A stretch of DNA of 64,000 bases, taken from assembly GCF_007786445.1 (NCBI RefSeq), contig NZ_VNJI01000007.1, positions 1 to 64,000 on the forward strand. The letters are read 5' to 3'. The notes under the pieces are model-generated. The model had not been told where the DNA came from and did not search any database. It worked only from the letters and a program-made list of their open reading frames with translations. Positions 8,552-17,389 of the stretch are shown here, one piece after another. Numbering within the stretch: the first letter of the stretch is position 1; each line of letters starts with the position of its first letter. A program made the position numbers and the translations under genes. This DNA comes from Paenibacillus cremeus (GTDB lineage: Bacteria; Bacillota; Bacilli; Paenibacillales; NBRC-103111).

Positions 8552-10231
8552 GTGGAACCGAAACGTTTGCTGACGGTAGGCGAAGCTTTGCAGCGTCCGC
8601 TCTTCCAGCACGCCAAGGTGGTTGCAGGAGCCGGTGGACTTCACCGTCCGATTCGGTGGGTTCATATATTGGAAATTGCCAGCTTCGAGAAGCTCATTCA
8701 TGGCGAAGAAATGATTCTAACAACCGGCATTGGCTTCCAGTTGGACCGGGCCGCTTCCGTCTCCTTCATGGACAACCTGATTCAGCAGCAAGCTGCCTGT
8801 CTTTGCATCGAGCTCGGACCTTACTTTCAATCGGTTTCGGACGAGCTGCTGGAGCTGGCCAACCGATGCGATTTCCCGTTCATCGTCTTTCCCCATCAAG
8901 TACGTTTTGTGGACATCACACAGGATTTGCACTCCTTGATCATCAACCGCCATCACGAGGCGCTTCAGGAGCTCGAGAGCGTCTCCAGAGCATTCCATCG
9001 CTTATCGCTGACGTCTCAGGGCACGCTTCAAATTCTGAAGCTGCTGCACAAGAGCACGCATGCACAGCTGATGTTCCAGCCTTTAGCGGGAAAACCCATC
9101 TGCTGGCCCGCCATCCCAGCCGAGGAGCAAGGACACCGGCTTCAAGCTCTAAAAGGATTCCGGGAGCAATGGGAGCAGCTTTCACCCGATTCGGCACCAT
9201 GTGTGCATGAGCTGGACGGGCAGACCGTCATTGTCAAGCCGGTAGGAGCGCTTCATCAAACCTGGGCATATCTCCTCATGCAGACGGACCTAAAGCCGCA
9301 GGAATACGATTTCTTGCTGTTGGATTCGGCAGCACTTTCGATCGCCCAAGAGCTGCTACGAACGAGATATATTGAGGAACGCAAACTATTTTCGGAAAAT
9401 GTGTGGGTCGATCAGCTCTTAAACCACCGGGTAGAGGACGAGCCGCAGATTCAAGCGATGATGGGGCCGGAGTTCAAGCGCGTTAGCGAGCGTAATTACC
9501 ATGTATGCTTGATTGAGCTGGGTCATGGGCAGGATGAGGGAAGTGCAACTGAGGAGTTTGATGGTGAGTCCATCCGCTATCACTTCTGCCTGCTCCTTCG
9601 CAGCACCTTCGAGAAGCACTGCTTTCACCCGTTCATCACGCTGAAGAACAATCGGCTGGCCGTTATTGCGGTGGATATGAAGTCCAAAGTACGAACAAAA
9701 GAAAGGCTGCAGCAGGCGCTGGAATCGCTGCGCGAAGGGCAGGCGGATGAGCGGCTAAAAAATCTCAAGCTGCTGATCGGAGTCGGCAGAGGCTACACGC
9801 AGCTGTCCAGCACTTACAACAGCCATCAGGAGGCCGTTCAGGCGCTGTCGCTCTATCCCGTCCTTGGGCGGCCGATCCTGTTTTACGATGAGCTGGGGGT
9901 GTTTCAGCTGCTCCTACCAATTAACGACGGTACCACGCTGCAGCAGTTCATCCGCAATTACTTGGGACCGCTCCTCGATTACGATCAAGCTAAGGGCAGC
10001 GAGCTGGTGCTTACGCTCAAGGTGTACCTCGATCACGACGGCTCCAAGCAAATTGCGGCGCAAAAACTGTACATCGTCCGGCAATCGCTCTACTACCGGC
10101 TGGAGAAAATTGCAGAGCTGCTGGGACCGCACTTCATGGCACCGGAGCAGCGCATCTCCATACAAGTCGCCTTGCGCGCTTATCAGCTGCTTTATCCGGA
10201 CAAGTTCGTGACAGCCTCACCCCCGCGCTAA
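8552..10231 (+). CDS. PucR-family transcriptional regulator
   Basis: A protein of about 559 residues. The N-terminal PucR sensory domain is recognisable (TVGEALQRPLF ... GAGGLHRPIRWVHILE ... GEEMILTTGIGF), followed by a central GGDEF-like/CdaR region and a C-terminal PucR helix-turn-helix (QIAAQKLYIVRQSLYYRLEKI). The GTG at 8552 sits six bases after GGGGG; an ATG at 8546 directly abuts that site and is less likely. It is transcribed away from the pyrimidine operon and probably controls it and the downstream aminotransferase in response to a pathway compound, which is inference. Confidence 0.9.
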   Translation: MEPKRLLTVGEALQRPLFQHAKVVAGAGGLHRPIRWVHILEIASFEKLIHGEEMILTTGIGFQLDRAASVSFMDNLIQQQAACLCIELGPYFQSVSDELLELANRCDFPFIVFPHQVRFVDITQDLHSLIINRHHEALQELESVSRAFHRLSLTSQGTLQILKLLHKSTHAQLMFQPLAGKPICWPAIPAEEQGHRLQALKGFREQWEQLSPDSAPCVHELDGQTVIVKPVGALHQTWAYLLMQTDLKPQEYDFLLLDSAALSIAQELLRTRYIEERKLFSENVWVDQLLNHRVEDEPQIQAMMGPEFKRVSERNYHVCLIELGHGQDEGSATEEFDGESIRYHFCLLLRSTFEKHCFHPFITLKNNRLAVIAVDMKSKVRTKERLQQALESLREGQADERLKNLKLLIGVGRGYTQLSSTYNSHQEAVQALSLYPVLGRPILFYDELGVFQLLLPINDGTTLQQFIRNYLGPLLDYDQAKGSELVLTLKVYLDHDGSKQIAAQKLYIVRQSLYYRLEKIAELLGPHFMAPEQRISIQVALRAYQLLYPDKFVTASPPR

Positions 10232-10264
10232 GCGGAACTGGCAGGGGAGTCAGCAGCCGCGGCC

Positions 10265-11632
10265 CTAGTCGGTTTCCTTCTCATTTTCGCTCATCACTTG
10301 CTTAACGGTCGTAACGATAAAATCGAGATCCTCATCAGTGGAGGACAGCGGTGGCGCGAGGGTGAGGACGTTGTTGAATCCGGCGACCGTATCGCCGTTT
10401 TTCCCGATAATCAGGCCCCGCTCCTTACAGGTTGCCATGATCTTTTTCACGGTGGCAAGGGAGACCGGGGCTTTCGTTTCCTTCGACTTCACCAGCTCGA
10501 TCCCCGTCAGAAAGCCGAAGCTGCGAATATCCCCAACCAGTGGATGAGAATCTAGCTCAGCCAGCTGCTCGCTTAGACGCTCACCAAGCAATCGGGCGCG
10601 CTCCACCAGTCCCTCCGTCTCCAAAATCTCCAGATTTTTCAGCGCCAGTGCGCATGCCGCCGGATTGCCGCCAAACGTATTGACGTGGCGAAAATAACTA
10701 TAATCCTCTTGCTCCTTAAACACCTCGTAAATGTCTTTGCACACCGCCGTGGCGGAGAGAGGAAGATAGCCGCTGGTCAGCCCTTTGGCCATCGTAACGA
10801 TATCCGGCTTCAGACCGAAATTGTGGTGGCCGAACTTGCGTCCGGACCGGCCGAATCCGCAGATCACTTCGTCAACGATCAGCAAGACTCCGTGGCTTCG
10901 GCAAATCTCCTGCACCCGCTCCAGATAGGCCGGTTCGGGGACGATAATGCCTCCACCTGTAATGACGGGCTCGAGAATGACGCCTGCGATCGTCTCCTCC
11001 CCTTCCCAGACGATGGTGTCCTCAATCGCCTGAGCGCACTGCAGATTGAAATCGTGAACCGACATGCCCGCTGGCCGGCGGTAGCTGTCGGGCGGTCGCA
11101 CATGCAGGAACCCGCTGCTCAGCGGCTCATACTTATACTTGCGCTGCGCCTGCCCTGTAGCGGACAGCGCCCCCATCGATCCTCCGTGATAAGAGCGGTA
11201 ACGGGAAATAAACTTATACCGGCTGTGACGGCCGATTTGCTGCTGGTATTGCCGAACCATTTTGAACGCGGCCTCATTGGCGTCCGACCCGCTGTTGGAG
11301 AAAAAGATGACATACTCTCCCTCCAGCCACTCGCTGAGCTTCTCCGCCAGACGAATCGCCGGCAGATGACTTTGCGACAACGGATAGTACGGCATCGTAA
11401 GCAGCTGCTCATAGGCCGCCTCCGCCAGCTCCTTGCGTCCATATCCGACATTCACGCACCATAGTCCCGACATGGCATCCAGATAGCGTTTGCCGTTCAG
11501 ATCGGTGATCCAGGAGCCTTTTCCCTCCGTTACAATCATCGGCGCAGCCTTGTCACTGTACGGAGCCATATGATGCCAAAGATGCTTGCGATCCTTTCCT
11601 TCCAGCTCATCTGCTGTGCGATTATGTTCCAT
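10265..11632 (-). CDS. Class III aminotransferase (beta-alanine/omega-amino acid:pyruvate type)
   Basis: A 455-residue PLP-dependent aminotransferase. Landmarks are the ANEAAFKM segment after FFSNSGSD, YHGGSMGALSATG, the aspartate motif VDEVICGFGR, and the PLP lysine in TMAKGLTSGYLPLS, followed by HVNTFGGNPAAC. The start has an AAGGGAGGAG site. The family uses beta-alanine, GABA or other omega-amines with pyruvate. Next to a uracil-degradation operon the best guess is conversion of beta-alanine (or beta-aminoisobutyrate) to the semialdehyde. It is convergent with the PucR gene and has its own promoter region carrying an inverted repeat. Confidence 0.9.
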   Translation of the reverse strand: MEHNRTADELEGKDRKHLWHHMAPYSDKAAPMIVTEGKGSWITDLNGKRYLDAMSGLWCVNVGYGRKELAEAAYEQLLTMPYYPLSQSHLPAIRLAEKLSEWLEGEYVIFFSNSGSDANEAAFKMVRQYQQQIGRHSRYKFISRYRSYHGGSMGALSATGQAQRKYKYEPLSSGFLHVRPPDSYRRPAGMSVHDFNLQCAQAIEDTIVWEGEETIAGVILEPVITGGGIIVPEPAYLERVQEICRSHGVLLIVDEVICGFGRSGRKFGHHNFGLKPDIVTMAKGLTSGYLPLSATAVCKDIYEVFKEQEDYSYFRHVNTFGGNPAACALALKNLEILETEGLVERARLLGERLSEQLAELDSHPLVGDIRSFGFLTGIELVKSKETKAPVSLATVKKIMATCKERGLIIGKNGDTVAGFNNVLTLAPPLSSTDEDLDFIVTTVKQVMSENEKETD

Positions 11633-11660
11633 AGCTAAGCCTAGCTCCTCCCTTCATGGG

Positions 11661-11746
11661 TTTAGGGAAACCTCTGGCTAGTATCCTCATGGTACACGGA
11701 TGCGCCCACCCAAGCATTAGACAAAAGGTAAAAGAGGTTCCCTAAA
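11661..11746. promoter_or_regulatory. Inverted repeat upstream of the aminotransferase gene
   Basis: Arm 11661-11675 (TTTAGGGAAACCTCT) and arm 11733-11746 (AGAGGTTCCCTAAA) are inverted copies that differ by one extra A, separated by 57 bases. The left arm ends about 29 bases from the aminotransferase start, so the pair brackets the probable promoter. It could be a two-site operator for a looping regulator such as the PucR protein, or a long RNA stem. The function is inferred. Confidence 0.5.
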
Positions 11747-11822
11747 ATTCCGTCACAATGTCCATATTTAACATGAAGGTTAAAGTAAATACATCCGCCC
11801 TTGCGCGCCCCCGAACATGCAA

Positions 11823-11857
11823 ACAAGCCCTTCTGACGACGGCTCAGAAAGGCTTGT
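11823..11857 (-). terminator. Hairpin terminator after the metallophosphoesterase gene
   Basis: ACAAGCC (11823-11829) pairs with GGCTTGT (11851-11857), extended inward by CTTCTGA with TCAGAAA. The T-run is clearer on the plus strand, but the only gene ending here is on the minus strand. Confidence 0.6.
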
Positions 11858-11875
11858 CTTTTTCATTACCCAAGA

Positions 11876-12385
11876 TTACTGCTCCTCATTCGGAACGACC
11901 ATCGCCTTGAGCTGCTCGAAAGCGACCGGCGTATAGTCCCAGTGCTCAACGCTGACGTTGATGTACTGGCTGCTCTCATACTTTTGCCCGTGAATGTGAC
12001 CATGGATATTGACGTAAGGCATCTGTTTGTTCATGTACATCGGCTCGTGGGTAAGGAAGAAAAAGCCGCTGTAAATCAAGCCGTGCTCGCTTACCTCTTG
12101 AAATCCAGCCTCCAGCCACCACTTTCGCGATCTTCCGCGGTCATGGTTGCCCATGATTAAAACTTTATAACCGTGCAGCCTGCTCAGGATCTCGCTGGTC
12201 TTCTCCTGATTCAGGAATGAGAAATCGCCGAGATGAAACACTTTATCCTCTTTGCCGACTACGGCATTCCATCGCTCGATCATCGTCTCCGTCATCTCTT
12301 CGCTGCTGCCAAAAGGCCTTCTTTCATAATCAATGATCTGCTTATGCCCGAAGTGATGATCTGAAATCATGAACACTGGCTTCAA
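11876..12385 (-). CDS. Metallophosphoesterase family protein
   Basis: A 169-residue protein with the calcineurin-like phosphoesterase motifs in order: FMISDHHFGH at the N-terminus, FHLGDFSF, LIMGNHDRGRSRKWW, FFLTHEPMY and NIHGHIHG. These are the di-metal ligands of the compact phage/bacterial subfamily that often hydrolyses phosphodiesters or nucleotides in vitro. The substrate is unknown. Its start lies 44 bases inside the end of the upstream gene, so the two are co-transcribed. Confidence 0.88.
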   Translation of the reverse strand: MKPVFMISDHHFGHKQIIDYERRPFGSSEEMTETMIERWNAVVGKEDKVFHLGDFSFLNQEKTSEILSRLHGYKVLIMGNHDRGRSRKWWLEAGFQEVSEHGLIYSGFFFLTHEPMYMNKQMPYVNIHGHIHGQKYESSQYINVSVEHWDYTPVAFEQLKAMVVPNEEQ

Positions 12386-13052
12386 AATGGCTTCGCCCCT
12401 CGTCTATGGATTGCTCCCAGTGCTGCAGCACCAGCCTCACTTGCGCTGCAGCCAGCTCGATAAACTCATCCACCATCGCTTCCGTTATGTATTGCGGCGT
12501 GATGCCGGGCTCCTTACAGAGCAGGTCGAACCAATGAATCGTCCGGTACCGCCAGTAAGAAATTTCGTCCGCGCTGAGCAGCGGTTCGATGTCATAAGCC
12601 TCGGCAGCGATGAGTGTTTGCCAAACCTCGCTGGTCCAAGCGCTGTTCTTATACTTGTTGAAATCAATTTGATCGGTATCTTTATAATATGCCCTGCGGT
12701 TGTCTTCGGGTGAAAGCCGTGCTGCCTCCACTTTTTCACGGAATTGGGTCCGAAATACGGTTTGGAGCCAATAGTAATCCGTCAGCAGATGTGCGAAGTA
12801 GCCTCTCACAAACCATTTCCAATCCGACTCGTCGCTTCGCTGCAGGTATTCGAAGTACTCCGGCTGAAGGGAGTCCAGCGTCATGTCAGACGACTCAATA
12901 TTCAGATGGGTTCTTTTCTTGTCCTCACGGTTCGTATTTTTCCGCATATGAATTGCGTCCGGCGCTATGCTGCCAAGAAGAAACCCGGCAGGAATGCGAT
13001 CCTGACCAAATAAATGAACGGCTACGCTCAAATGTACCATAGGCAGCGGCAT
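12342..13052 (-). CDS. Zinc-dependent phospholipase C-like (PF00882-type) protein
   Basis: A 236-residue protein starting MPLPMVHLSVAVHLFG. It has the pattern of the zinc-dependent phospholipase C-like fold: an early His in MVHLSVA, GSIAPDAIH, and the helical FVRGYFAHLLTDYYW with His and Asp ligands. The start is the ATG at 13052, preceded by GAGGTG; the frame also reads back to a TTG at 13067 that overlaps this site. The actual enzymatic activity is not established for this subgroup. Overlaps the metallophosphoesterase start by 44 bases. Confidence 0.75.
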   Translation of the reverse strand: MPLPMVHLSVAVHLFGQDRIPAGFLLGSIAPDAIHMRKNTNREDKKRTHLNIESSDMTLDSLQPEYFEYLQRSDESDWKWFVRGYFAHLLTDYYWLQTVFRTQFREKVEAARLSPEDNRRAYYKDTDQIDFNKYKNSAWTSEVWQTLIAAEAYDIEPLLSADEISYWRYRTIHWFDLLCKEPGITPQYITEAMVDEFIELAAAQVRLVLQHWEQSIDEGRSHFEASVHDFRSSLRA

Positions 13053-13156
13053 GTCGAAGCACCTCAATTAAGTAAGATGGAAGATTTATCCTCGACACCA
13101 ACCTTACCATATTTGGCTTGCAGATATCATGATAAGGGACTAATAGTTTAGTCATA

Positions 13157-14587
13157 TCATTTGGCGCTCCAGACGATCTCTTCCCGATGTTCGTTCGATA
13201 ACGTAATGCTGCCTGTCCATTGCAGGAAGGAAGGCTGAGGCAAGTACTGTGTATCCAGTAAAAACATCCGGTTTATGCGCTTGACGGTAATTTTGTAGGC
13301 TGGAGACGGTTTACCTACCGGAATTGCGAATACCTTGATCGCCTCCAGCTGCTCCTTGCTCGTGCCTGCCGGAAGTCGAATGGTTGTTGCGGCCGGCGCG
13401 TCCCGCTGGATCGACCACGTGTCCTCGTTTAAGTTGGACGGATACCATGTCGGATCGCCCTTTAGCTTGACTGCGACCGCGGTGCCGACCCATGCTTTGT
13501 CGTTCATATTGGCCGGAGAGGTGCCTTTTACCAGCTCCAAGTATAAATAATTGCGCGGATCGTCGATTTTGGATGCGGATTTGGCCTGTCTTGCATTGAC
13601 CTTACCCTCGCGAAGCATTTCCAAGGCCGAAATCCGGTAGATCCACGGGTTCTCATCCATCATGAATTCCCGCGCCCGAACCCCGTCATACGTTGGGCTG
13701 GGATCCAAGAAGAATCGATAGCCGGTTGTCTCATTCACCTTCGTTACTTGCTGAACATTATTGTTCGCCGTTGAAGTGACGAGCAGCGGATGAGACCCTT
13801 CCTTCACCCCGGAAAAGGTTGATGTTTGGTGGTCTTCGCCTTGGTATGCTTCTGAGAGGAGATTGCCCTTGGCATCCAGCGTCACCCGGTAAAACCATTC
13901 GATATCCGTCGTTCTCCCCCATCGCGCCATCAGCGCAGGCGTGCTCGTTCCTCCATCCTCGTTCGACCAGATCATCGAATATTCGATGATGGTTGACGAG
14001 TCGGTTTTCGTTTTCTGGTGGTACATGAAGAGCGGTGTATCGGTGTAGTTATTTTCAAAGGGGCCGTCCACGTTCAGCAGGTTGCGTCCGTACAAGATCG
14101 GAGCATACCGGTACACGTCATAATCCGGGTGGCCAGGTCCGATCATCGTCGATGTCAGCTGCTCGATCTGCGGAATGGCGGTTTTCGAAGCGGACTTGTC
14201 CGGATTCGGATAGAGTTGAACCTTGTGACTGCCTTGCTCGACTTCACCTGCAGCCACTTTGTAAACAAACGCTTGCTCTCCCATAAATAAAACGATGTCT
14301 TCCTTATACACGCCATCCAGCAGGACGGAGATCGTGCTGGATTCGCTGCCCTTCATCCCCCACTGTGTAGCTGGAGCATGGGCCTTCACGTTCAGCAGCA
14401 GCTCGCCGGTCGAAGGCGCATCGAAGGTGTAGGTAGTTAATGGCGTCTGCCCGCTGAAGTCCGTAGGGAGTGAGCGCTGATATCGGGCGGCATAAACGAC
14501 CAGAATTGCGCACAGCATGATCCCGACTAGCGCTGCGGCAATCCATTTGTTTTTGGGGCTGGCCGGCTTGGGGGTGGGGGGCTGCAT
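13157..14587 (-). CDS. Membrane-anchored extracytoplasmic protein of unknown function
   Basis: A 476-residue protein with a Pro-rich cytoplasmic start (QPPTPKPASPKNK) and one hydrophobic segment at about 15-34 (IAAALVGIMLCAILVVYAA), so it should be anchored with the rest outside. The exterior part is beta-rich with no enzymatic motif I recognise; there are Trp/Tyr-rich stretches such as LMARWGRTTDIEWFYRV and AREFMMDENPWIYRI. It has an AAAGGAGGACGC site. It lies between two unrelated minus-strand units. Confidence 0.75.
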   Translation of the reverse strand: MQPPTPKPASPKNKWIAAALVGIMLCAILVVYAARYQRSLPTDFSGQTPLTTYTFDAPSTGELLLNVKAHAPATQWGMKGSESSTISVLLDGVYKEDIVLFMGEQAFVYKVAAGEVEQGSHKVQLYPNPDKSASKTAIPQIEQLTSTMIGPGHPDYDVYRYAPILYGRNLLNVDGPFENNYTDTPLFMYHQKTKTDSSTIIEYSMIWSNEDGGTSTPALMARWGRTTDIEWFYRVTLDAKGNLLSEAYQGEDHQTSTFSGVKEGSHPLLVTSTANNNVQQVTKVNETTGYRFFLDPSPTYDGVRAREFMMDENPWIYRISALEMLREGKVNARQAKSASKIDDPRNYLYLELVKGTSPANMNDKAWVGTAVAVKLKGDPTWYPSNLNEDTWSIQRDAPAATTIRLPAGTSKEQLEAIKVFAIPVGKPSPAYKITVKRINRMFLLDTQYLPQPSFLQWTGSITLSNEHREEIVWSAK

Positions 14588-14689
14588 GCTGCGTCCTCCT
14601 TTAATGACACCATATTAGGGGTGATAAGCAAAATTATACCAGTGGCTTCGGACTGGCTGCAATCAGTATCTAGCAAGCGGAGCTTACCC

Positions 14690-14756
14690 AAAAAAAGAAT
14701 CACGCCTACGCGCGATTATCATACTGACATGATGATAATCGCGCTTTAAGCGTGAT
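14690..14756 (-). terminator. Strong terminator of the SdaA-containing operon
   Basis: Nested perfect stems: GCGCGATTATCAT (14710-14722) pairs with ATGATAATCGCGC (14732-14744), and outside it ATCACGC (14699-14705) pairs with GCGTGAT (14750-14756). On the minus strand a TTCTTTTTTT tract follows. The hairpin overlaps the last codons of the regulator gene, whose stop is at 14746-14748. Confidence 0.88.
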
Positions 14757-16104
14757 CCTCCAAAAATGAAAAGCGATACACTTGCTTCGGCCGACCCTTG
14801 GCTTGATTCTTTTGCTCGCCGGTCATCCGCACCAGCCCTGCGTCCATCCACTGCAGCAGCAGGCGGTGAACACTGCGCACCGTGACGCCAAGAATCCAAG
14901 CCAGCTCCTGGGCGGTATAGTCTGTCTGCCCTTTGCGTGAGACCTGCGCCGAGATTTTGCTGAGATAGGTCAGCGTCATGCCGCTGCCTTCCGCTTGCTT
15001 GATCAGCTCGGCATCGATCAACGAGGCATTCAGCTCCAGCGGCTCCGACATCTCCAGCGGTCCGATGACGCTTTTGTCCTCCCGCACGATGAAGCTGATA
15101 TTGCCGCCGCTTTCCCTGGCTTGCCGAAGCGCTTGCCTAGCATTCGTACCGGCTTCATTGGCGGAACGTCCAAAGCCGACTCCCACGCTTAGCGTTAAGC
15201 CTAGAGCCTTCTCCGCCTCCCGAGCCAAGGGGAAATATTTGTACCCGCCAGTTTCCCGTTCAAAAATGCCGCGAGTCGTAATAAACAAATATTCATCCCC
15301 GCCCAGGTGCGTCAAGTGGCCGTCCAGCGATTCCACATAGCCAAGCAGCATCCGGTGAATGTCCAGCTTCAGCTTTTGCACCTCATGCTCGGAGCTCCGT
15401 TCACTGAACAGCTTCCCCCGATCATCCACGGTAATGATGCCGAGAACGATCTGCGACTCTTTGCTTTTGCGCGAGTCGGTGGACAATAGCGCCCGCTCCA
15501 GTCCAACGATCACATCCTGCTCGATGGGGACTACCCATTCGTTCGGAATGCCCAGCTCCGTCAGCGCCTCCGACACCGATCGAAAACCGGTCAGCGCTGC
15601 CGCAGTGACACCCTTGGCGTGAAGCTCGCGGTGATAACGAACCAGCTCCTCACGTGAATACGGATTCGGTCCGTTGTAGGTCAAAATGACGCCCGGCGTT
15701 TCTCCGAGCTCTTTGAACGCTTTGTCCACCATCGACTTGCTCAAGGTATCGACAGAGAGCGCCTCAAGATCGGCCTGTTTATTCAGTCGAAACAAGGCTC
15801 GATACAATCCCGTGCCCGTTAAAGGCAAATAATGCGCTGGAATGGTGAATTTCAGCTTCTCTTTGGCCTTCTGGTAAGGCAGAGGGCCGGAGAAAAATAA
15901 CACCTCCGCCTCCTCCATCAGCTCCTTCGCAAGCTGAGGCGCGTCATCTTCATTCTGATAGGAGCGGATGATCGGCTCGAATGAGGGAAATGCTTTGAGC
16001 GCGGCCTCCATCTGCTCACCGAATCGTTCAGGGCAGATGACCCCGATGACAATGCCTTTTTTCCAATCGGCCGTTGTGCTTGTACTTATGCTAGTGTCCG
16101 ACAT
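14746..16104 (-). CDS. One-component regulator with nucleotide-cyclase-like fold and winged helix
   Basis: About 452 residues in three parts. Residues 1-210 form an alpha/beta sensor-like region (KGIVIGVICPERFGEQM). Residues about 220-350 have a GGDEF/GTP-cyclohydrolase-III-like fold (VLGIITVDD, then HLTHLGGDEYLF, then LSVGVGFGRSANEA). The C-terminus is a winged-helix DNA-binding domain (TAQELAWILGVTVRSVHRLL, ending in GRPKQVYRF). The GGDEY motif looks intact, but the usual FKxxND-type segment is not seen. The ATG at 16104 has GGGGG nine bases upstream; an ATG at 16134 has no clear site. Last gene of the operon, likely its regulator. Confidence 0.75.
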   Translation of the reverse strand: MSDTSISTSTTADWKKGIVIGVICPERFGEQMEAALKAFPSFEPIIRSYQNEDDAPQLAKELMEEAEVLFFSGPLPYQKAKEKLKFTIPAHYLPLTGTGLYRALFRLNKQADLEALSVDTLSKSMVDKAFKELGETPGVILTYNGPNPYSREELVRYHRELHAKGVTAAALTGFRSVSEALTELGIPNEWVVPIEQDVIVGLERALLSTDSRKSKESQIVLGIITVDDRGKLFSERSSEHEVQKLKLDIHRMLLGYVESLDGHLTHLGGDEYLFITTRGIFERETGGYKYFPLAREAEKALGLTLSVGVGFGRSANEAGTNARQALRQARESGGNISFIVREDKSVIGPLEMSEPLELNASLIDAELIKQAEGSGMTLTYLSKISAQVSRKGQTDYTAQELAWILGVTVRSVHRLLLQWMDAGLVRMTGEQKNQAKGRPKQVYRFSFLEDHA

Positions 16105-16140
16105 GACGTTGTACCCCCAAAGCTTTGTGCTCATGGTCTT

Positions 16141-17355
16141 TTATTGTCCATTGTCCACGATCAATCTTCGGAAAGCAATAGCCGCCATCACGGAAGCGCC
16201 AAGCGATAAGCATTGTTCGTTGATATCGAACTTCGGATGATGCAAGCCGTAGGCCTCATGGGCATTCTCCGCAGGCCCGGACCCCAGCCAGAAAAAGCAG
16301 CCCGGCCGCTCGGTCACATAAAAGGAAAAATCCTCTCCTGCCATGGTGGGAGCCGCCTCTACTCTCCTAGCGCTGCCGATCAGCTCGTCCACGACCCGCT
16401 CCACATGAGTCACGTTCTCGCTGTGATTCACCAGCACCGGAGTTTGTTCGATGTAGCGCACACTTGCTTGGCAGCGGTATCCTTCGGCGATGCGCAGAAT
16501 GATCCGCTCCAGCCGCTCACGCATCCCTCGTTGAACCTCCGGCGAAAAGGTCCGCACCGTGCCGGTCAGCTCACAGCGCTGCGGGATGACGTTATTCGCC
16601 TCGCCCGCGTGAATGCTGCCGATCGTCACAACGATCGGATCAAACGGGGACACCTCCCGACTCGCCGCCGTTTGCAAGCCTTGAATGATCGCTGACGCCG
16701 CCACAATGGGATCGACGGTCTGATCCGGGATCGCCCCATGACCGCCTCTTCCTTCCAGCGTGATTTCAATGCGATCGACGGAACCCATCAGGTTTCCGTG
16801 ACGCGTCGCGATTTTTCCGGCCGAGAGCGTCGGCAGATTGTGCAGGCCGTAGATTTCGTCGACCCCTTCCAGCACCCCTGCTTCGATCATCGCCCTAGCC
16901 CCGGCATTGATCTCTTCCGCCGATTGGAAAATAAAACGGACGCTGCCTTCCAGCTCATCCTTGCGGCCTACTAAAATGCGTGCGGCGCCCAGCAAAATCG
17001 ATGTATGCGCATCATGGCCGCAGGCGTGCATCACGCCTTCACGCTCGGATGCAAAGGCGAGCCCCGTCTCTTCTCGGATTGGAAGCGCATCCATATCCGC
17101 GCGCAGCGCGATGGTTCGGCCGGCGCGGCTGCCGACTAAGTCGGCCACGATGCCATGCCCGCCAACCCCGGTACGCACCTGCAGCCCCAGGGCGATTAAC
17201 GCTTCGGCTACCCGCTGAGCGGTGCGGGATTCCTGGAAGCTGAGCTCCGGATGCCGATGCAGGTCCCGGCGAAACGCGATCAGCTCCTCCTCCATGCTGC
17301 TGCCCTCAAGAAGAAGGCGCTGCATATGCTCATATACTTGCTCCGTACGCATCAT
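16141..17355 (-). CDS. M20-family amidohydrolase/aminoacylase (hippurate hydrolase-like)
   Basis: A 404-residue metallopeptidase-fold enzyme. Visible are the N-terminal FRRDLHRHPELSFQE, LRADMDALPI, the metal motif MHACGHDAHTS, QSAEEINAGARAMI with the catalytic Glu, the dimerisation-domain GRGGHGAIPD, and the C-terminal TMAGEDFSFY. The family cleaves N-acyl amino acids or related amides. The start has GAGGAGGCGG upstream. Its place between sdaAA and the regulator suggests it releases an amino acid that the operon then degrades; that is inference. Confidence 0.9.
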   Translation of the reverse strand: MMRTEQVYEHMQRLLLEGSSMEEELIAFRRDLHRHPELSFQESRTAQRVAEALIALGLQVRTGVGGHGIVADLVGSRAGRTIALRADMDALPIREETGLAFASEREGVMHACGHDAHTSILLGAARILVGRKDELEGSVRFIFQSAEEINAGARAMIEAGVLEGVDEIYGLHNLPTLSAGKIATRHGNLMGSVDRIEITLEGRGGHGAIPDQTVDPIVAASAIIQGLQTAASREVSPFDPIVVTIGSIHAGEANNVIPQRCELTGTVRTFSPEVQRGMRERLERIILRIAEGYRCQASVRYIEQTPVLVNHSENVTHVERVVDELIGSARRVEAAPTMAGEDFSFYVTERPGCFFWLGSGPAENAHEAYGLHHPKFDINEQCLSLGASVMAAIAFRRLIVDNGQ

Positions 17356-17389
17356 GTCCGCCTCCTCAAATGTTGAAGTGTTCCAACCC

